64,000 nucleotides of DNA from Tricholoma matsutake (lineage: Eukaryota > Basidiomycota > Agaricomycetes > Agaricales > Tricholomataceae), in NCBI GenBank assembly GCA_026075535.2, contig AP026548.1:1612001-1676000 (forward strand). Reading direction: 5' to 3'. The first letter of the stretch is position 1. Each line of letters begins with the position of its first letter. Positions 33,161 through 45,050 of this stretch are shown here, piece by piece. Below the pieces are notes generated by a model. It was not told the origin of the DNA. It saw only the letters and a program-made list of their open reading frames with translations, and did no database searches. The translations under genes were made by a program, and so were the position numbers.

Positions 33161-33335
33161 CCCGCCCTGTTCGCTTAGTACTTTGCCTGTTTTCAATCAC
33201 GTAACCCGATTCTTGTTATATACTCGTTTTCGAGGGTTGGGAATTCAAGTTGCAGGTACTAGATTTACAGTTCATTTAAGTAGTACTGAATAACTGAGAT
33301 ATGTGTAAGATGAAAAGCTAAAGACCAAAAGATGT

Positions 33336-34102
33336 TCAAAAGACTATGAAAGATCTCTCGGATGAGATGAAGACTTGAAAGATGTTGGAAAGACTACCTT
33401 CCGTGAGACGAAGATCCAAAAGATGAGGCTCGGGTTTTGCTGATTGAGTCGGTGGTATCTGGGCGTGTGGGGTGCATGTATGCGTTTGGGCGGGTATAGA
33501 TGCGTTCAGACCAGGAACGAGTATCTCAGTATGAGGATCGGTATCAGGCAGGGACGCGTTCAGACCAGGTATGGCAGACGAGGCCACGTCCAAGTCTGCG
33601 CCTGCGTCTGGGTCAGACACCCGTCTTCGCTTCGCACTGTGCCCGTGCTCTCCACCACCTCTTCCGTGCTCGACTTTCCCGCAGCTCCGTTCGCCGTAGG
33701 AGGAATAGCGGGGGGTGTAGAAGGAAGGCGTACGTGCATTCGGCCGCTGCGTATTTACCCTTCAACGTTGCTCTCGTGCTTGAGCGCATCGAGGATGCCG
33801 ATGACGGCTAGTAGGGATTGGTCGTATTTCTACAATGGGTGTGGGGGTTAGTAAAGGAGGAAGGAGGGATAAGGGATGACCTTGACGGTGTGGTCTTGCT
33901 CTGGTTCGGTTAGTTTGGCTAGGTCTTTCGTTGTCTGTTTTGCGATCTGTGTGAATTGAATCAAAAGTACTCCCGCGTCTCGACACGCTAACACTTGTCG
34001 CCCAACGTGTTGTCGCCTATTACGCATTCCAGCCAGTAGTCCTGCCCTATCAACATTATTTCCAAGTGATCGAGTCGAGTGAGACCACCAGCTTATATTC
34101 AT
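33336..34102 (-). CDS. possible host-like gene fragment, exons uncertain
   Basis: The minus strand shows coding-like exons: IAKQTTKDLAKLTEPEQDH (after a CACACAG acceptor near 33950), then after an intron with a CTAAC branch and TTGTAG acceptor, KYDQSLLAVIGILDALKH (near 33760-33830). A further frame at 33336-33620 contains a repeated PGLNAS segment. The repeat GCGTTCAGACCAGG occurs twice near 33500-33570. No family recognised and no reliable start. Confidence 0.3.
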
Positions 34103-34442
34103 GCCCTAGTGTTCACTGCGACTTCGAGCATCCGACCAGATGGGCATATCTGGGAGGTTGACTGTGCTTGATTTGGGGGGATGCTGAGGGTAGAGTTGTT
34201 GTGGGTGACGGTAATGAAAATGGAATGAGCGAGGATTATCCCAAGAGTTCTATGTAACCTTACATAAATTTGATGCATAAATTCATCGTCCACACCAGCG
34301 TGGTCCTGCCCAGAATAACGGTTGAGCTCTCCTAAGGAAACAGTAGTTGGACGTTGTGGTGCTAGATTGAAAGGTATGGTACAGAGAGTCGTCAACGCAC
34401 GAGGTACTCTAGCGCGCAAGCTCGTCCTTATTCTGAATCATC

Positions 34443-37400
34443 ATGCCCAAGTGTAATTTCCTCAAGAAGTTTCGAAAAACCAAAGCCCGAACACCACCCT
34501 CCTCTCCGTTGAGCTCTAATCTGGTTCACCAACAGCCTTTGCGAGCCCCGGCCCCGAATCTTAATCCAGATGGCCCTACGATGCCGGAGGCAAAACCGCC
34601 CAGCGTCCTTGGTACCTCGGCAACCCAGCAGCCATTGCGAGGCCCAACGCCAAATGCCATTCTACTTAGTTCAGAGATTACTCCTACAAGCGGTTCTACG
34701 GCAAAAGATACAGCGCTTAATGCCTTAAAGCTAGTGATGCAGATCGCTCCTGTGCCGGGCATCAAACCTGCAATGTTTGGATTGTTGACAATCATTGGAA
34801 AGGTTCAAGTACGTTAGCGAAGGATCAGATACTTGACGACGCTGACCCAACGGGGCAATTGCTTAGGAAACCTCAGGAAACACTCAGGGTTTCCTAAACC
34901 TAGCTACGCGGATGGAGAATCTCCAACCTATCTTCTCGAAGATGAAGGATATGGAAGTCGAAGGCACTACCGCGGACATATTTAAGAAGCTGGTAGTGTG
35001 AGTGTCGGTAGTTAATCATTGATTGGTCTGCTTGATATTTTTCTCCATTAGTGAAATCAACAGCCTGACTACTGAGATAGAACGGGCAAAAACTAATGGA
35101 ACATTGGCCAAGTTTTTCAATAGCACTGATGATGCATCTTCACTGAAAAGCCATAATGACCACCTCGATCAAATTATCCATGGGGCCAGTGTGAGTCAAT
35201 CAGTCATTGCTTGTACAGTGGCCTCTAACTATCCTTGTCATGATGATAAAGCTTGCCATCACTGTTGATATCCACAAGGTTGGTTGATGTCACTCTGATC
35301 ATACCCTGTTGAAACTTAACATCATTTGCAGTTACTCACCACAGGTTAATATTCTCCCATCCTGATATTGTCTTCCTCCAAGTTCCATTACCACAGCATG
35401 AGCAAAGCTAATAAGTCATATTCTGTCCAGATGATGAACGAAGAAAAATATTTTCTTGGTTATCTGCAACAGTGCCCACTAACAACTATGATGGTGCACT
35501 TGAGAAACATCTAGCAGACACAGCATCCTGGATCTTTGAGGAGGACAATTTTGTGCAATGGAGGCAGAGTTCAGATTCAGTTCTCCGGTTGATTGGAAAA
35601 CATGAGCCAAGAGAACCTGATATCTGATTATCTGCTGATGATGGTCTAGCGGAAAGTGGCAAGACAGTATTATGGTATGTAGCTTCCACTAAACTGACAA
35701 GAAGGTTCCATGACTATGAATTCTAGTGCATCAATTATCAAATCTATCAAGGATGATGGTGCTACTTGTGCATACTTCTTCTTTGACAGGAGAGATGCTC
35801 AAGGATCTCTACAATCATACGATGGCCTCCTGCGCTCCATCACTTATCAGCTATGTGACCATCTTGATGCATTTCCTGATATATTGGTGGCAAGTTACAA
35901 GAATTCTCATTCTGGCACCACTCCACCATCATGGGATGTTGTTGAGCAGATTTGCACCTCTGTTCTTCAACAATTACCAGAGACATCCATCATTATTGAT
36001 GCACTGGATGAATGTACTGAAATAGACAAGGTTGCAGGATGGCTAAGAAAGATCATAACTGCAGAAGGAAGGAGATTGCATGTGTTGATAACTAGTCAGG
36101 ATGAGCCTCATATCACTCATCACCTTTCAAGAATTCCACTGCAACAAGCCATCCATGTTGATGACTTGACTGGAGATGATGTGGAGCTATACATTGATTC
36201 AACCATCAACAATTATGAAGGCCTGAAAGGATGGGGTGCTGAAATGCAGATGAATATCAGGCAATCTTTGCTTGCTGGTGCTGGTGGAATGTAACTCAAG
36301 TTGATAATAATTCTCAAGGTCATATGCTGAGTCCTATCTGATTTTACAGGTTCCAATGGGTGGCAATGCAACTTGATGCGCTGAATGACTGTGACAGCTA
36401 TGATGAGCTCACAACTCAATTGAAGAATCTGCCTCATGATCTCAATCAAACATATCAGCAAATCTTTGCCAAGATTAGGCCTCATCACCATGGCATTGTT
36501 CTGACCATCCTGCAATGGCTTGCTTTTTCAAAAGCACCACTTACACTGGACCAGATTTGTGAAGTTGTTGGAATTGTCATGGATGATAACAAATACCCCA
36601 AGTTTGAACCAGGAAAGAAGTGGACAAGGGAGTCAGTGGAAAAAAATTGTGCTAATCTTGTCACAGTTATGGATGGTAATATATTTCTCAGTCCTGACTT
36701 GAAAAAAATGGGTCTGACAAAGATTGCAGAAGAGATTAAATTGGCACATTTCTCTGTCAAAGAGTATCTCATTGGATTGGGGGCCAAGTTTGACAAAGAG
36801 CATTCTAGCTGCTTTATTGCAAAATCCTGCCTTGGTTATCTGCTTCAATTCACTACACTTAACAGTTTGAATAGAGAAAACATCAATAACTTCCAGCTTG
36901 CTCCCTATGCTGCAAAATATTGGGTTGATCATTCTCAAGATGCAGGAGAAAGCAGTACAACACCATCAGTGTTGGAGAAGTTGATGGATGATCTGTTCCA
37001 GCCAAGTGGTGCAGCATTTGTTACATGGGTACAAGTGTGGAATCCTGACAAACCATGGGAATTGATCGATCTAGCCAGAAGACCAGCTGCATCTTCACTG
37101 TACTATGCATCATTTCTTGGTCTGTTTCATGAGGTTCAAATATTGATACAGAAGGGAGAAGATGTCAATGCACAAGGAGGGGAATATGGCAATGCACTCC
37201 AGGCTGCATCATCTAGGGGACATCAGGAGATTGTCAAGCTGCTGATAGAGAAGGGGGCAGATGTCAATGCACAAGGAGGGGAATATGGCAATGCACTCCA
37301 GGCTGCATCATCTAGGGGACATCAGGAGATTGTCAAGCTGCTGATAGAGAAGGGGGCAGATGTCAATGCACAAGGAGGGGAATATGGCAATGCACTCCAA

Positions 37401-37574
37401 GCTGCATCATCTGAGGGATATCAGGAGATTGTCAAGCTGCTGATAGAGAAGGGTGCAGATGTCAATGCACAAGGAGGGGAATATGGCAATGCACTCCAAA
37501 CTGCATCATCTAAGGGACATCAGGAGATTGTCAAGCTGCTGATAGAGAATGGGGCAGATATCAGTGCTGTATAA
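34443..37574 (+). pseudogene. NACHT-ankyrin NLR-type protein, one nonsense codon
   Basis: Exons by splice signals and frame: 34443-34808, 34867-34997, 35052-35190, 35252-35278 (uncertain), 35431-35674, 35727-36290, 36350-37574. The N-terminus is Pro/Ser-rich and then helical. The NACHT P-loop GLAESGKT is near 35646-35669 and splices in frame to CASIIKSIKDDG; Walker B is SIIIDALDECTE; a winged-helix-like region (LTLDQICEVVGIV, LAHFSVKEYL) follows, then ankyrin repeats (37161-37565) and a stop at 37572. A TGA at 35625-35627 sits where Trp is expected a few residues before the P-loop, so the allele is probably null unless read through or spliced around. Fungal NLR-like proteins act in non-self recognition and regulated cell death; that role is family knowledge. 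Confidence 0.75.
37161..37565 (+). repeat. four near-identical 99 bp ankyrin repeat units
   Basis: Units start at 37161, 37260, 37359 and 37458, each exactly 99 bp (33 codons, VNAQGGEYGNALQAASS..). Units 1 and 2 are identical at DNA level by eye; units 3 and 4 differ at a handful of positions, mainly in the codons after AASS. A partial fifth unit starts at 37557. Confidence 0.95.
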
Positions 37575-38441
37575 TCCCAGCAATCTGGAATTTGACTGAG
37601 TTTAATTCATATGGAGTAGAATTTCATATTCCATATCATGATATCCATTTCAACATTACTATAACATACATATTTCATTCACATTCACTGAGCATCTCTG
37701 ATATCTAGCCAGATTTCCCAGATTGCTTCTGCTTGACACTTTGTCCTGTAGCTATCGAGAGATCATGGTTTGGATCTGCTTTCTATAACACATCCATCAT
37801 CATTCTATTAGGTGAAGAATAAGACTTAGGCTGTTGAAATCAGTGTTCCCACTGTTTGAACTAGTCTACCTTTGAAAATGGTCATGAGATTAAACTTGAA
37901 GTTACTAATGTGTAGATTTTGTAGAAACAGGGCAGCTAGCTGTGGGTCTACAGGAATTGGATCATTAGTCACTATGTCATTTGAATTAAAAGAAGCCAAG
38001 CATGTGTGTTATCCTACACCTCCAAAACATCAAGAGCTTCTGTCATGACCTAATCTTTCTGCTGACTTTTCCAGCTGCCTCAAAGAGTGCAGCATGGTCA
38101 CTTTGTTCTGAATTTGACACTCCCCCACACATTCCTGGAGGAATCCCAGTAGTCCCACTGGACTTACTGGGACTCACCAGGATTCCAGTGGGATTTACCA
38201 GGATTCCCAGTACTTTATAGTATCCAAAGTCCAACCATAATGGAAAGTCAATCTGATATCTTATGAGTTTCAAGTGCTTTGGACTTAGGGTATAGCACAG
38301 GTCACACCTCAAATAAACTTTCACACACCACACCTGCACCTGACAACACCATGCCCATCCTAACACCACAACTGCAGCAACAGGTTTTTACCATGGTCTG
38401 TCATGAAACACCACAGGTGTAACACCATTTATATACACTAT
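37575..38441. other. spacer
   Basis: No gene. 38118-38215 has imperfect repeats of CAGGATTCCAGTGGGA type, related in style to 10385-10620. Confidence 0.4.
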
Positions 38442-39272
38442 TAGTGTTCGAAAGTCTGGTCCAGTCCAGTTTTTTGACTTCAAAATGGGGCAACCACAAC
38501 CGCAACCGGTCCAGGACCGACCCAGATATTGGGGGGACTGAACTGGACCACCTAGGACTGGTCTTTTTCAGTTAATGGACCAGAAAAAGACTGGTTCAGA
38601 CCGGTTTGTTGATGTAAAGTTTGTCATGCTAATATAAGCCATCTGTATCTCAACAATCACTACTCGGAACCTTGAAAGAATAATTTAACATGATAGAGCT
38701 TGTAAATACCCGGCTCTGGATCCAATTTTTAAGAGATTTAATGAAGATTTGATGTAGCTATGACTGAAACTGAATTACATCTGCTAAAGATGCAGGCAAA
38801 ATGGAATGTGACAACCATAAGTTATGTGAGGCATATCTTACATTGATGGATGGTGAGCATATTTACCTACATAAAATCTCCATATCCAAAAAATATAATG
38901 AAGCAAAATGATCAAAATATGAGTGAGTTAGAATCAAAGTGATCCTGATACAAGTTGAATAAAAAAAAAACTTGTACAAAAATGAATTTGGTCATATCTT
39001 TCTCAATTCTTCACCGTTTTTGATGAACCAAAGGTCAAATTAAAGGTAATAATCATGTTTACATGGTCATGTAACGCACGTGACGTTTAACCCGTTGCAA
39101 CATGTTTAAACTGGTCTTTTTGCAGTCCTACATTATTTTTTAAAATGAAAGACCTGCAACTGGACTGCAAAAGACCAGTCCATAAATAGACTGCTGGTCC
39201 GGTCCTAATCAGTCCAGTTCAGTCCAGTTTTGGTCTTTTTTTTGGTCCTATAGACCGGACCTTCAAACACTA
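38442..39272. mobile_element. hAT-type non-autonomous element with subterminal repeats
   Basis: Ends TAGTGTTCGAAAGTCTGGTC and complement of TAGTGTTTGAAGGTCCGGTC, flanked by TACACTAT (38434-38441) and TACACCAT (39273-39280), an 8 bp duplication with one mismatch. Both subterminal regions hold many GACCAGT/ACTGGTC and GGTCC motifs in both orientations, a pattern typical of transposase-binding arrays. There is no coding capacity. Confidence 0.85.
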
Positions 39273-39280
39273 TACACCAT

Positions 39281-39672
39281 GGATTTGACAATATTTCTGC
39301 CTTGTATCTGATATTCTATGTTGCTAAATGTCCTGTATTTCTATAGTATAACCCTTTGACTAACTTCACTACACTGCATGTACAATACCTAAGTGACAGA
39401 TTTTTTTAAAGCAAAGGGGTTGTTTATGTTACTTATTGATTTACATTCACACACAAACAAAAAAGACACTGCTATTTGAGATGAGCCACAGAGGGATTCA
39501 TTTATTTAATAATTCTATACAATACTAAGAAGACAAAAACCCCATCTCACTGTGAGCAAGATGGTGGGGGGTGAGGGGTGGTGGGATTCCTGGCATTGTG
39601 GTACCCACTTGTTCTGTAGTCTCTCCTAGACAGACCATGATATAAGTGATGCTCACATTATATGTGGTCTGT
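39281..39672. other. spacer
   Basis: AT-rich; nothing recognised between the hAT element and the left TIR of the RecQ/DUF6589 element. Confidence 0.4.
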
Positions 39673-39735
39673 TTCTTATCACACCCCCCGAACCATGTCA
39701 GAAAATGTTTATGTAATCTTCAGACTTTGAAACCA
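39673..39735 (+). repeat. left TIR of the RecQ/DUF6589 element
   Basis: Begins TTCTTATCACACCCCCC and ends GACTTTGAAACCA. By eye five mismatches and one gap against the right TIR. Confidence 0.85.
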
Positions 39736-39839
39736 CATTGTGTTGATAGCTCGCATCCTTTTGACACAATATTCAATGAACTCCAATCATTTTCTTTCTT
39801 AAAATCTCATTTTGCACTTCTTGAATGATCTGAACCACT

Positions 39840-41250
39840 TATGAATATGGCTGCAAGAACTTGCTGGCAAGACCCAATTGGCCTTGAGACAATCAATACC
39901 ATCGTGAAGACACTCATACCAACATGGACAAATGGCTGCATCTAGTACAGCTTGAATTTGTTTCGATGATCCTCGATGGGCAAGACATAGTCTGCTGCAC
40001 TGCAACTGGGGACAGAAAATCAGCAGCCTTTTCAATTCCTTGCTTCGTACTCACAGAATATAACAGACATCCAGACAAATACCCAGCTGGACTTCCCACT
40101 CAAAAAAGACCGATTGGTGTTGTAATTACACCAACAAAAGGCTTGGCCAATAATATTGTATGTTTCCCTTTATTTCTTCAAGTTTCTTGTTCACGGTCTT
40201 CTAGGTTTTTGAACTTTCAAAATTGAACATCTCTGCTTTCTCATACTGCCACAAAACCCTGAGCAAAGCACAAAAGGCTGGAATCCATGTGGCAGATGTG
40301 ATTAAGGAGTGTATTAGATGGCAGGTGATATGTGTGGACCTGGAGCACTTGCATGACAAAGAGTGGAGGGAAATAACTGAGAGCCCTGTTTTTCAGTCCA
40401 ATGTCTTGTTCGCATGCATTGATGAGGTCCACCTGATCAACGTGTGGGGTCTTGTGTTCCGTATTGCTTTCACAGTCATTGGGATCTTCTTGTGCAGTTG
40501 ATTTCCCACATCTGTATCCATTGTAATTTGTTGGTCTCTCAGCAATGCTCAAGCCAGGCCCCTCAACAGTTTCCATATGCAAGAGCCTTGGTTTTTTTGA
40601 GGGCAACTTCAAGTTCATCAGGAGGTCTAATGAGCACCTGAATACTCAGCTCACTGTCCAATTCATCTCCCGTGGACTGAATGGTGAGGAATTCCTGGAT
40701 ATACTTCCATACCTAGCCAGCGGAAGAAAAACAATTATACACTGTCAAACACTCAACCAGGTCTCCTGTGTATATGCTTATATCTGGCGACTTCAACCTC
40801 ATGGTGTGGACAAGCTTATCCAAACCTGAATGTATCACAGCATCAATCCTCCGGAGTACAATGAGGAAACCATCTGACTTATTGACAATGATCCACATTG
40901 TCAAATCATCATCTCCACCATCGCTTTTTCAAATAGACTGAATGCAAAGTCACTTCTTGACAGTCTATCTCTCAGATTTGCATCGATGCTTGATGAGTCT
41001 TGGCAGGAGAAGGGGCATGTGGGATGGAATCCTGACATGATTGGCCAAGGGATCATCTTAGCCAACCATAGCATAATCAAGGCAGCTGAAACATATCTTC
41101 AATGTGAGTATTCTCCAACAACGAGAAAAACAACAGCCAGCAATGATTATTAAAGACGAAAATGAAAGCCAACCCCCATCTGAGCAAGACATTGAGCCAG
41201 ATGAACTGATCAATCAATTCTCAAGTCGCAAATGCCAAGCAATAGAAGAT
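39840..41250 (+). pseudogene. RecQ-like DEAD/DEAH helicase, decayed
   Basis: Motif I region reads ILDGQDIVCCTATGDRKSAA, where the usual Gly-Lys-Ser is preceded by Arg instead of Gly. An intron (GTATGT..TTCTAG, about 40158-40204) splices NNI to VFELSKL. Motif II is FACIDEVHLINVWG, a DEVH box. Downstream, GLSATL-equivalent sequence is damaged and FKFIRRSNEH, LPYLASGRKTIIHCQTLNQV and later ATIAFSN-type segments continue in changing frames to about 41160. An early TAG near 39948 and later frame changes show it is not functional. RecQ helicases unwind DNA 3' to 5'; in this context the protein may have served the element's replication or excision, which is inference. Confidence 0.75.
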
Positions 41251-41665
41251 GTTACCAACAGCCCAAAGTGACGATGAGCTCCAAGGGCTCCAAGGGCTCC
41301 TCAACCTAGTGTTGCTCAAGTCCAGAAGGAATATGGTCCACAGTATCAAACCCATCGACATGCTCTTATTACTAAAGATTCTTGTGGAGATAATAGGAAG
41401 GAAAATGGTGGTCAATAGATATATTTGCAGCCAAGAATGATGTAAACTACTTGCTTGCATAGTCCGAATCATGCAAACCATTGTATTCACTGCTGTTCTT
41501 ACCATTGAGGACCAAACCACTATCAAATTTATTGGCCTCATCTTCATCACTGAGTTATTTTCTTGATTTTCATTGCACCAAGCCTCGTGTGTCAGCCTGT
41601 TCTCCGAGATGCACATGCTATAGTCTGAACCGCTGACTAGATGATCATTGCTAGGATCAATGTTG

Positions 41666-44600
41666 TCAAGGCTCTTTGGATTGAGTATCAGAGTCAGACA
41701 TAGAATTGGATGAATCAGAAATTGAGATTTCACCAGGAGGTGGGCCTTCATCTTCAAAATCAGGAGCTGTCCTGTCTTCAGGGTTTTTGTGGGCCTGAAT
41801 ACCCGAAATAACATCAGCATAAACGGTTGTCTTGTAGATGAAGTCCTTGAGTTTTCCATTTTGTAATCTGTTGTATCCCTCATCGAATTGATTCACTGCA
41901 ACATGCCCCAAGGTCTGTCCAGCATAGAAGAGGTGCAAGTTCTCCTCCTTATACAAGGTAAGTAGCAGTTGGAGTTTGTCACATAGATGAGGGGAAGTAT
42001 GAGTTTTTCCTCAGGATTTGAGGTCAAAGGCATTCTCGATTTCCTCCTGAATGCATAGAAAGTATTTGACATTTGGTGAGAGAGTTTGGCGGTAAAATTT
42101 ATCATCAAAATCACCACCCAATTTCTTGATCAGATCTTCAAGCCAACAGTTGTAATGCTTTTGAAGTAAGTCTCCCTTGATCCATTTGCCCAGCTTGCCA
42201 GTTACATTCACCAGCCAATTGTTGAAAATTCCATCACAAAGGTCATCAGATGTTTCACACCACAAGAGACAGTACACTTCAGGAAGGTAGGTCATATTTT
42301 CTGATGAGAAGATCCACCAAATGTGAAGATCCAAACTTATCAATTAAAAATGCACCCTCAATGGAATATGATGTCAAGGGAGATCCAGCTTAAATTGCTC
42401 ACCTTCAAAGCCTCAAAAATCCGGCCAATATCACCCTCTGGGACAGCATAAGCAAGCTCTATCCACCAGCCAAAATCCTGCAGAAAAAGAATACTATTTG
42501 CTAGAACCCAGTCCGCATCAAATTTGTCAGTCTCTTGGTGGACCTTTGGCAAACTCTCCATAGAAAGAGGTGGTGGATTTTTCTCCTGAGAGTGAGACAT
42601 GTCAAAATTCTTGCTAACTTCCGTGTTTGTCTCCACGCTTGAAGTGCTGAGATTAGAGCCTGTTGATAACAGACCAAATGCAACTTTCATTGGTTCTGGT
42701 GCATCAGTCGATTCAGCATTCGATAGGGCTTGTTCATAAGCATCCTGAGAGGTATAGTAATCCACAAGAGTGCCTGCTTGGAGTAACAATGTGTCAAGAG
42801 TGGGCAGTTTGTTATTTTGCACCAAATCATTGAAGCATGAAAGCAAGTCTGGTTTAGCATTGAGAAATACTCTAAAATTTGTCAACAACACAAACTAGAA
42901 AGGGATGGGATTGAACTTGCCTCCAGCAGTCAAGAACTTGCACCTCCCAGATTAAAGTCATGCTTCTCACTGTGGGATAGAAATCACAGCTGCTGAGATT
43001 AGTTGGTCTTTTGAATCCTGCTGCATTTGAGCTCAGAGAAAGCAAGGAAGGATCCTTGGAGGTTGCTGTGCCATAATGGTTTGCTGCTATCGAATTAATT
43101 TTTGTGGCTTTTGCATGCCATATTTCAGGTGTAGCAATTCAATTATGGAATGATTTATGGTTGTCAGGAATGGGGCACACATACTTTTGTAGTTGGAGAA
43201 CTGTAGCATATCAAGCACCATCGCCACAAACCCAAGATAGGAGTTTAGTTGCTGCTTTAGATCCTAGACCAATCTGTTCATCAAAGTCAAGAAGCATGCA
43301 AGCCATTCCTTGTGTTTCAATTTCCCTCTCAGCATTGGTTCCTAATGGCTGAACAACAGTCTTTCATCCTTCATGCATTCGATGCTTAGCAATGGGTGGT
43401 GAACGAAACTGAGCTGAGATTGCAGAGGACAAGAAATTGAGGTCTGGGACATAGTCAACCAGTACATGGACCCAGTGTAGCATCTGGACATTTCGGAGAT
43501 GATGCCAATCAATATCGGCCCTCAGCGTCTCAACAGTCATTTTCTTTTGCTTCATCTGTGCAACATGTGAGAGGTGTGCCTGCAAATCAGAAGCGCCAGG
43601 TTTGCAATCTTTGAGATGTATTGCCGTCACAGCAGTTCCAACCTTCAGGATGCTCTCATGTGCAATCCCTCCTTCATAGACTGGGCAGTACTCCTGGACA
43701 TTATCAAGGATCAAACACCACTCGGTCTCTCCTCAGTCTGTTGCAGTTCTGACAGAGTCTCATAGCAGGGAGAGGCTTGAACCTGTCATGGAATCAAGCA
43801 CAGTTGCTCATGATGTTTCTGAACTGGCTGTAGACACATTTGACATCTATATGCAATTTGGCTGCAAAATGCCATACACCCAAGGCCATTGTGAGATCTC
43901 CATTAGCAAAGTGGTCCCTCGAGAGCATAAAAGAGCTAATAGCACCAACTTGAACCTAAGACATGGTCAGTGCTTTCCATTACACTTCCCAAATCAGTAC
44001 CATGACACTTACAATTGGATGTGGATGTCATTTCTTGACAATATAAACACCATTCTTGCTTGAGGCAGCCATAGACTCCATTATATGCCATGAAACAGGT
44101 GCACGAGCCTTGTATTTCTCACAGAGTGCAGAAATACTAAACTTTCCCAGAGCTTGCCAAGTTACCAGTTGGACATGATCTGGGCAGTGGCCATTAGTCC
44201 ATGCTTGAAGATGAGTTTTGCAATTGGAACTGTTGATCCAAGAAAGCTGGTAGATCTCTTGATGAACATGTGTAGTGACAAGGTTGGTTGCCCATGAGAA
44301 TAAAGAAGGACGAGCATGAAATATTTTGGCCGCAGGGACTGAAGGTGAGAATGGAGTGTGATGCTCCAAATAAAGTGGTGATGTTGGTGAAGGTGTGCTA
44401 TGTTTGTGCTCGTAGATGAGGGTGATGATATCAGACATCTTGATCTTGTTCCATCCTTGGAGAAACCAAGAAACACCCTTTGCATGGCAAGAACCTCGAG
44501 GATCAGACTCCCCAGAGGCACAACTTGGATTGTAGAACAAAACCTTCAAGAGTTCACCAACAGAATCAAATCTAGAATCCTTGAGAAGCAGTTCCATCCT

Positions 44601-44891
44601 CTCAAACTTGCATGTCAGCTTTTCTGCGTCACTCAGAGGAGATTGAATCAATTGTGGTTGACTTGAGGATCGTCCCATCCAGCCAAGCATATCAAATGGA
44701 GAGCTGAGCAGAGGTGATAACAACATGATAGGTGATGATTCCTTCAGGTCATTCAGAGATGGCGGAATGGAAGAACTCCATGCAGTCGGCAGGTGATGTT
44801 TGAGGTAATCTGGTGTTTCTGGTACTGCGATGATGGGTGTTTTCTTGTAAGATTGAATGCTTCGAACACTTCCTTCCATTGAAGTTGACAT
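41666..44891 (-). pseudogene. DUF6589-type protein, decayed
   Basis: Read on the minus strand from the ATG at 44891 (MSTSMEGSVRSIQSYKKTPI). Recognisable blocks in order: FERMELLLKDSRFDSVGELL and NPRGSCHAK-type region (44028-44891); MLSRGTTLLMEISQWPW region near 43900; LDNVQEYCPVYEGGIAHES and WVHVLVDYVPDL (43364-43714); PLGTNAEREIETQGM near 43330; LVDYYTSQDAYEQALS and ANSILFLQDFGWWIELAYAV (42358-42891); NNWLVNVTGKLGKWIKGDLL (42011-42343); TLGHVAVNQFDEGYNRLQNG (41666-41956), stop at 41666. Names and order follow my memory of DUF6589 proteins that are abundant in basidiomycetes; no biochemical role is known to me. Introns and frame breaks were not fully resolved. Confidence 0.7.
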
Positions 44892-44988
44892 TTAATGAAT
44901 TAAGAATTGAATTGGTTATGATAAACAGACAGGCAAAGGTATAAACGCGTCAAGAATAGAGAGAGGGTATCGCGATATTGACGCGTCA

Positions 44989-45050
44989 TGGTTTCAAAGT
45001 CCGAAGATTACATAAACATTTTCTGACACAGTTTGGGGGCGTGATAAGAA
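44989..45050 (-). repeat. right TIR of the RecQ/DUF6589 element
   Basis: Read on the minus strand it begins TTCTTATCACGCCCCC and ends GACTTTGAAACCA. Similarity may extend outward (GTCCTGTT versus GTCTGTTT on the left). Confidence 0.85.

Larger units (their letters stand above)
39673..45050. mobile_element. TIR-bounded element with convergent RecQ-like and DUF6589 genes
   Basis: A 63 bp left repeat (39673-39735) and a 62 bp right repeat (44989-45050) are inverted copies, beginning TTCTTATCAC and sharing a 26 bp identical core plus a 13 bp identical end. Between them lie two pseudogenes pointing towards each other: a RecQ-like helicase (plus strand) and a DUF6589-type protein (minus strand). 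The start of the DUF6589 frame is about 100 bp inside the right TIR, and the helicase begins about 105-165 bp inside the left TIR. I found no convincing target duplication. A DNA transposon is inferred; which protein is the transposase is unknown. Confidence 0.7.

Noticed and set aside
32459..33200. Several long overlapping frames rich in Arg, Thr, Pro or Ser
   Set aside because: Compositional artefacts of GAC/CCA/GAG simple sequence, open in most frames at once.
33444..33851. Plus-strand frame near the host-like exons
   Set aside because: The minus strand shows plausible exon/intron structure; the plus frame has no features.
37161..37565. Regular direct repeats that could be mistaken for a CRISPR or satellite array
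   Set aside because: The 99 bp period equals one 33-residue ankyrin repeat in an open frame; this is coding sequence in a eukaryote.
39673..45050. Target duplication TATA or TTATA around the TIR element
   Set aside because: Short AT-rich matches can be found near both ends, but they are palindromic or in inverse orientation and not clean direct repeats.
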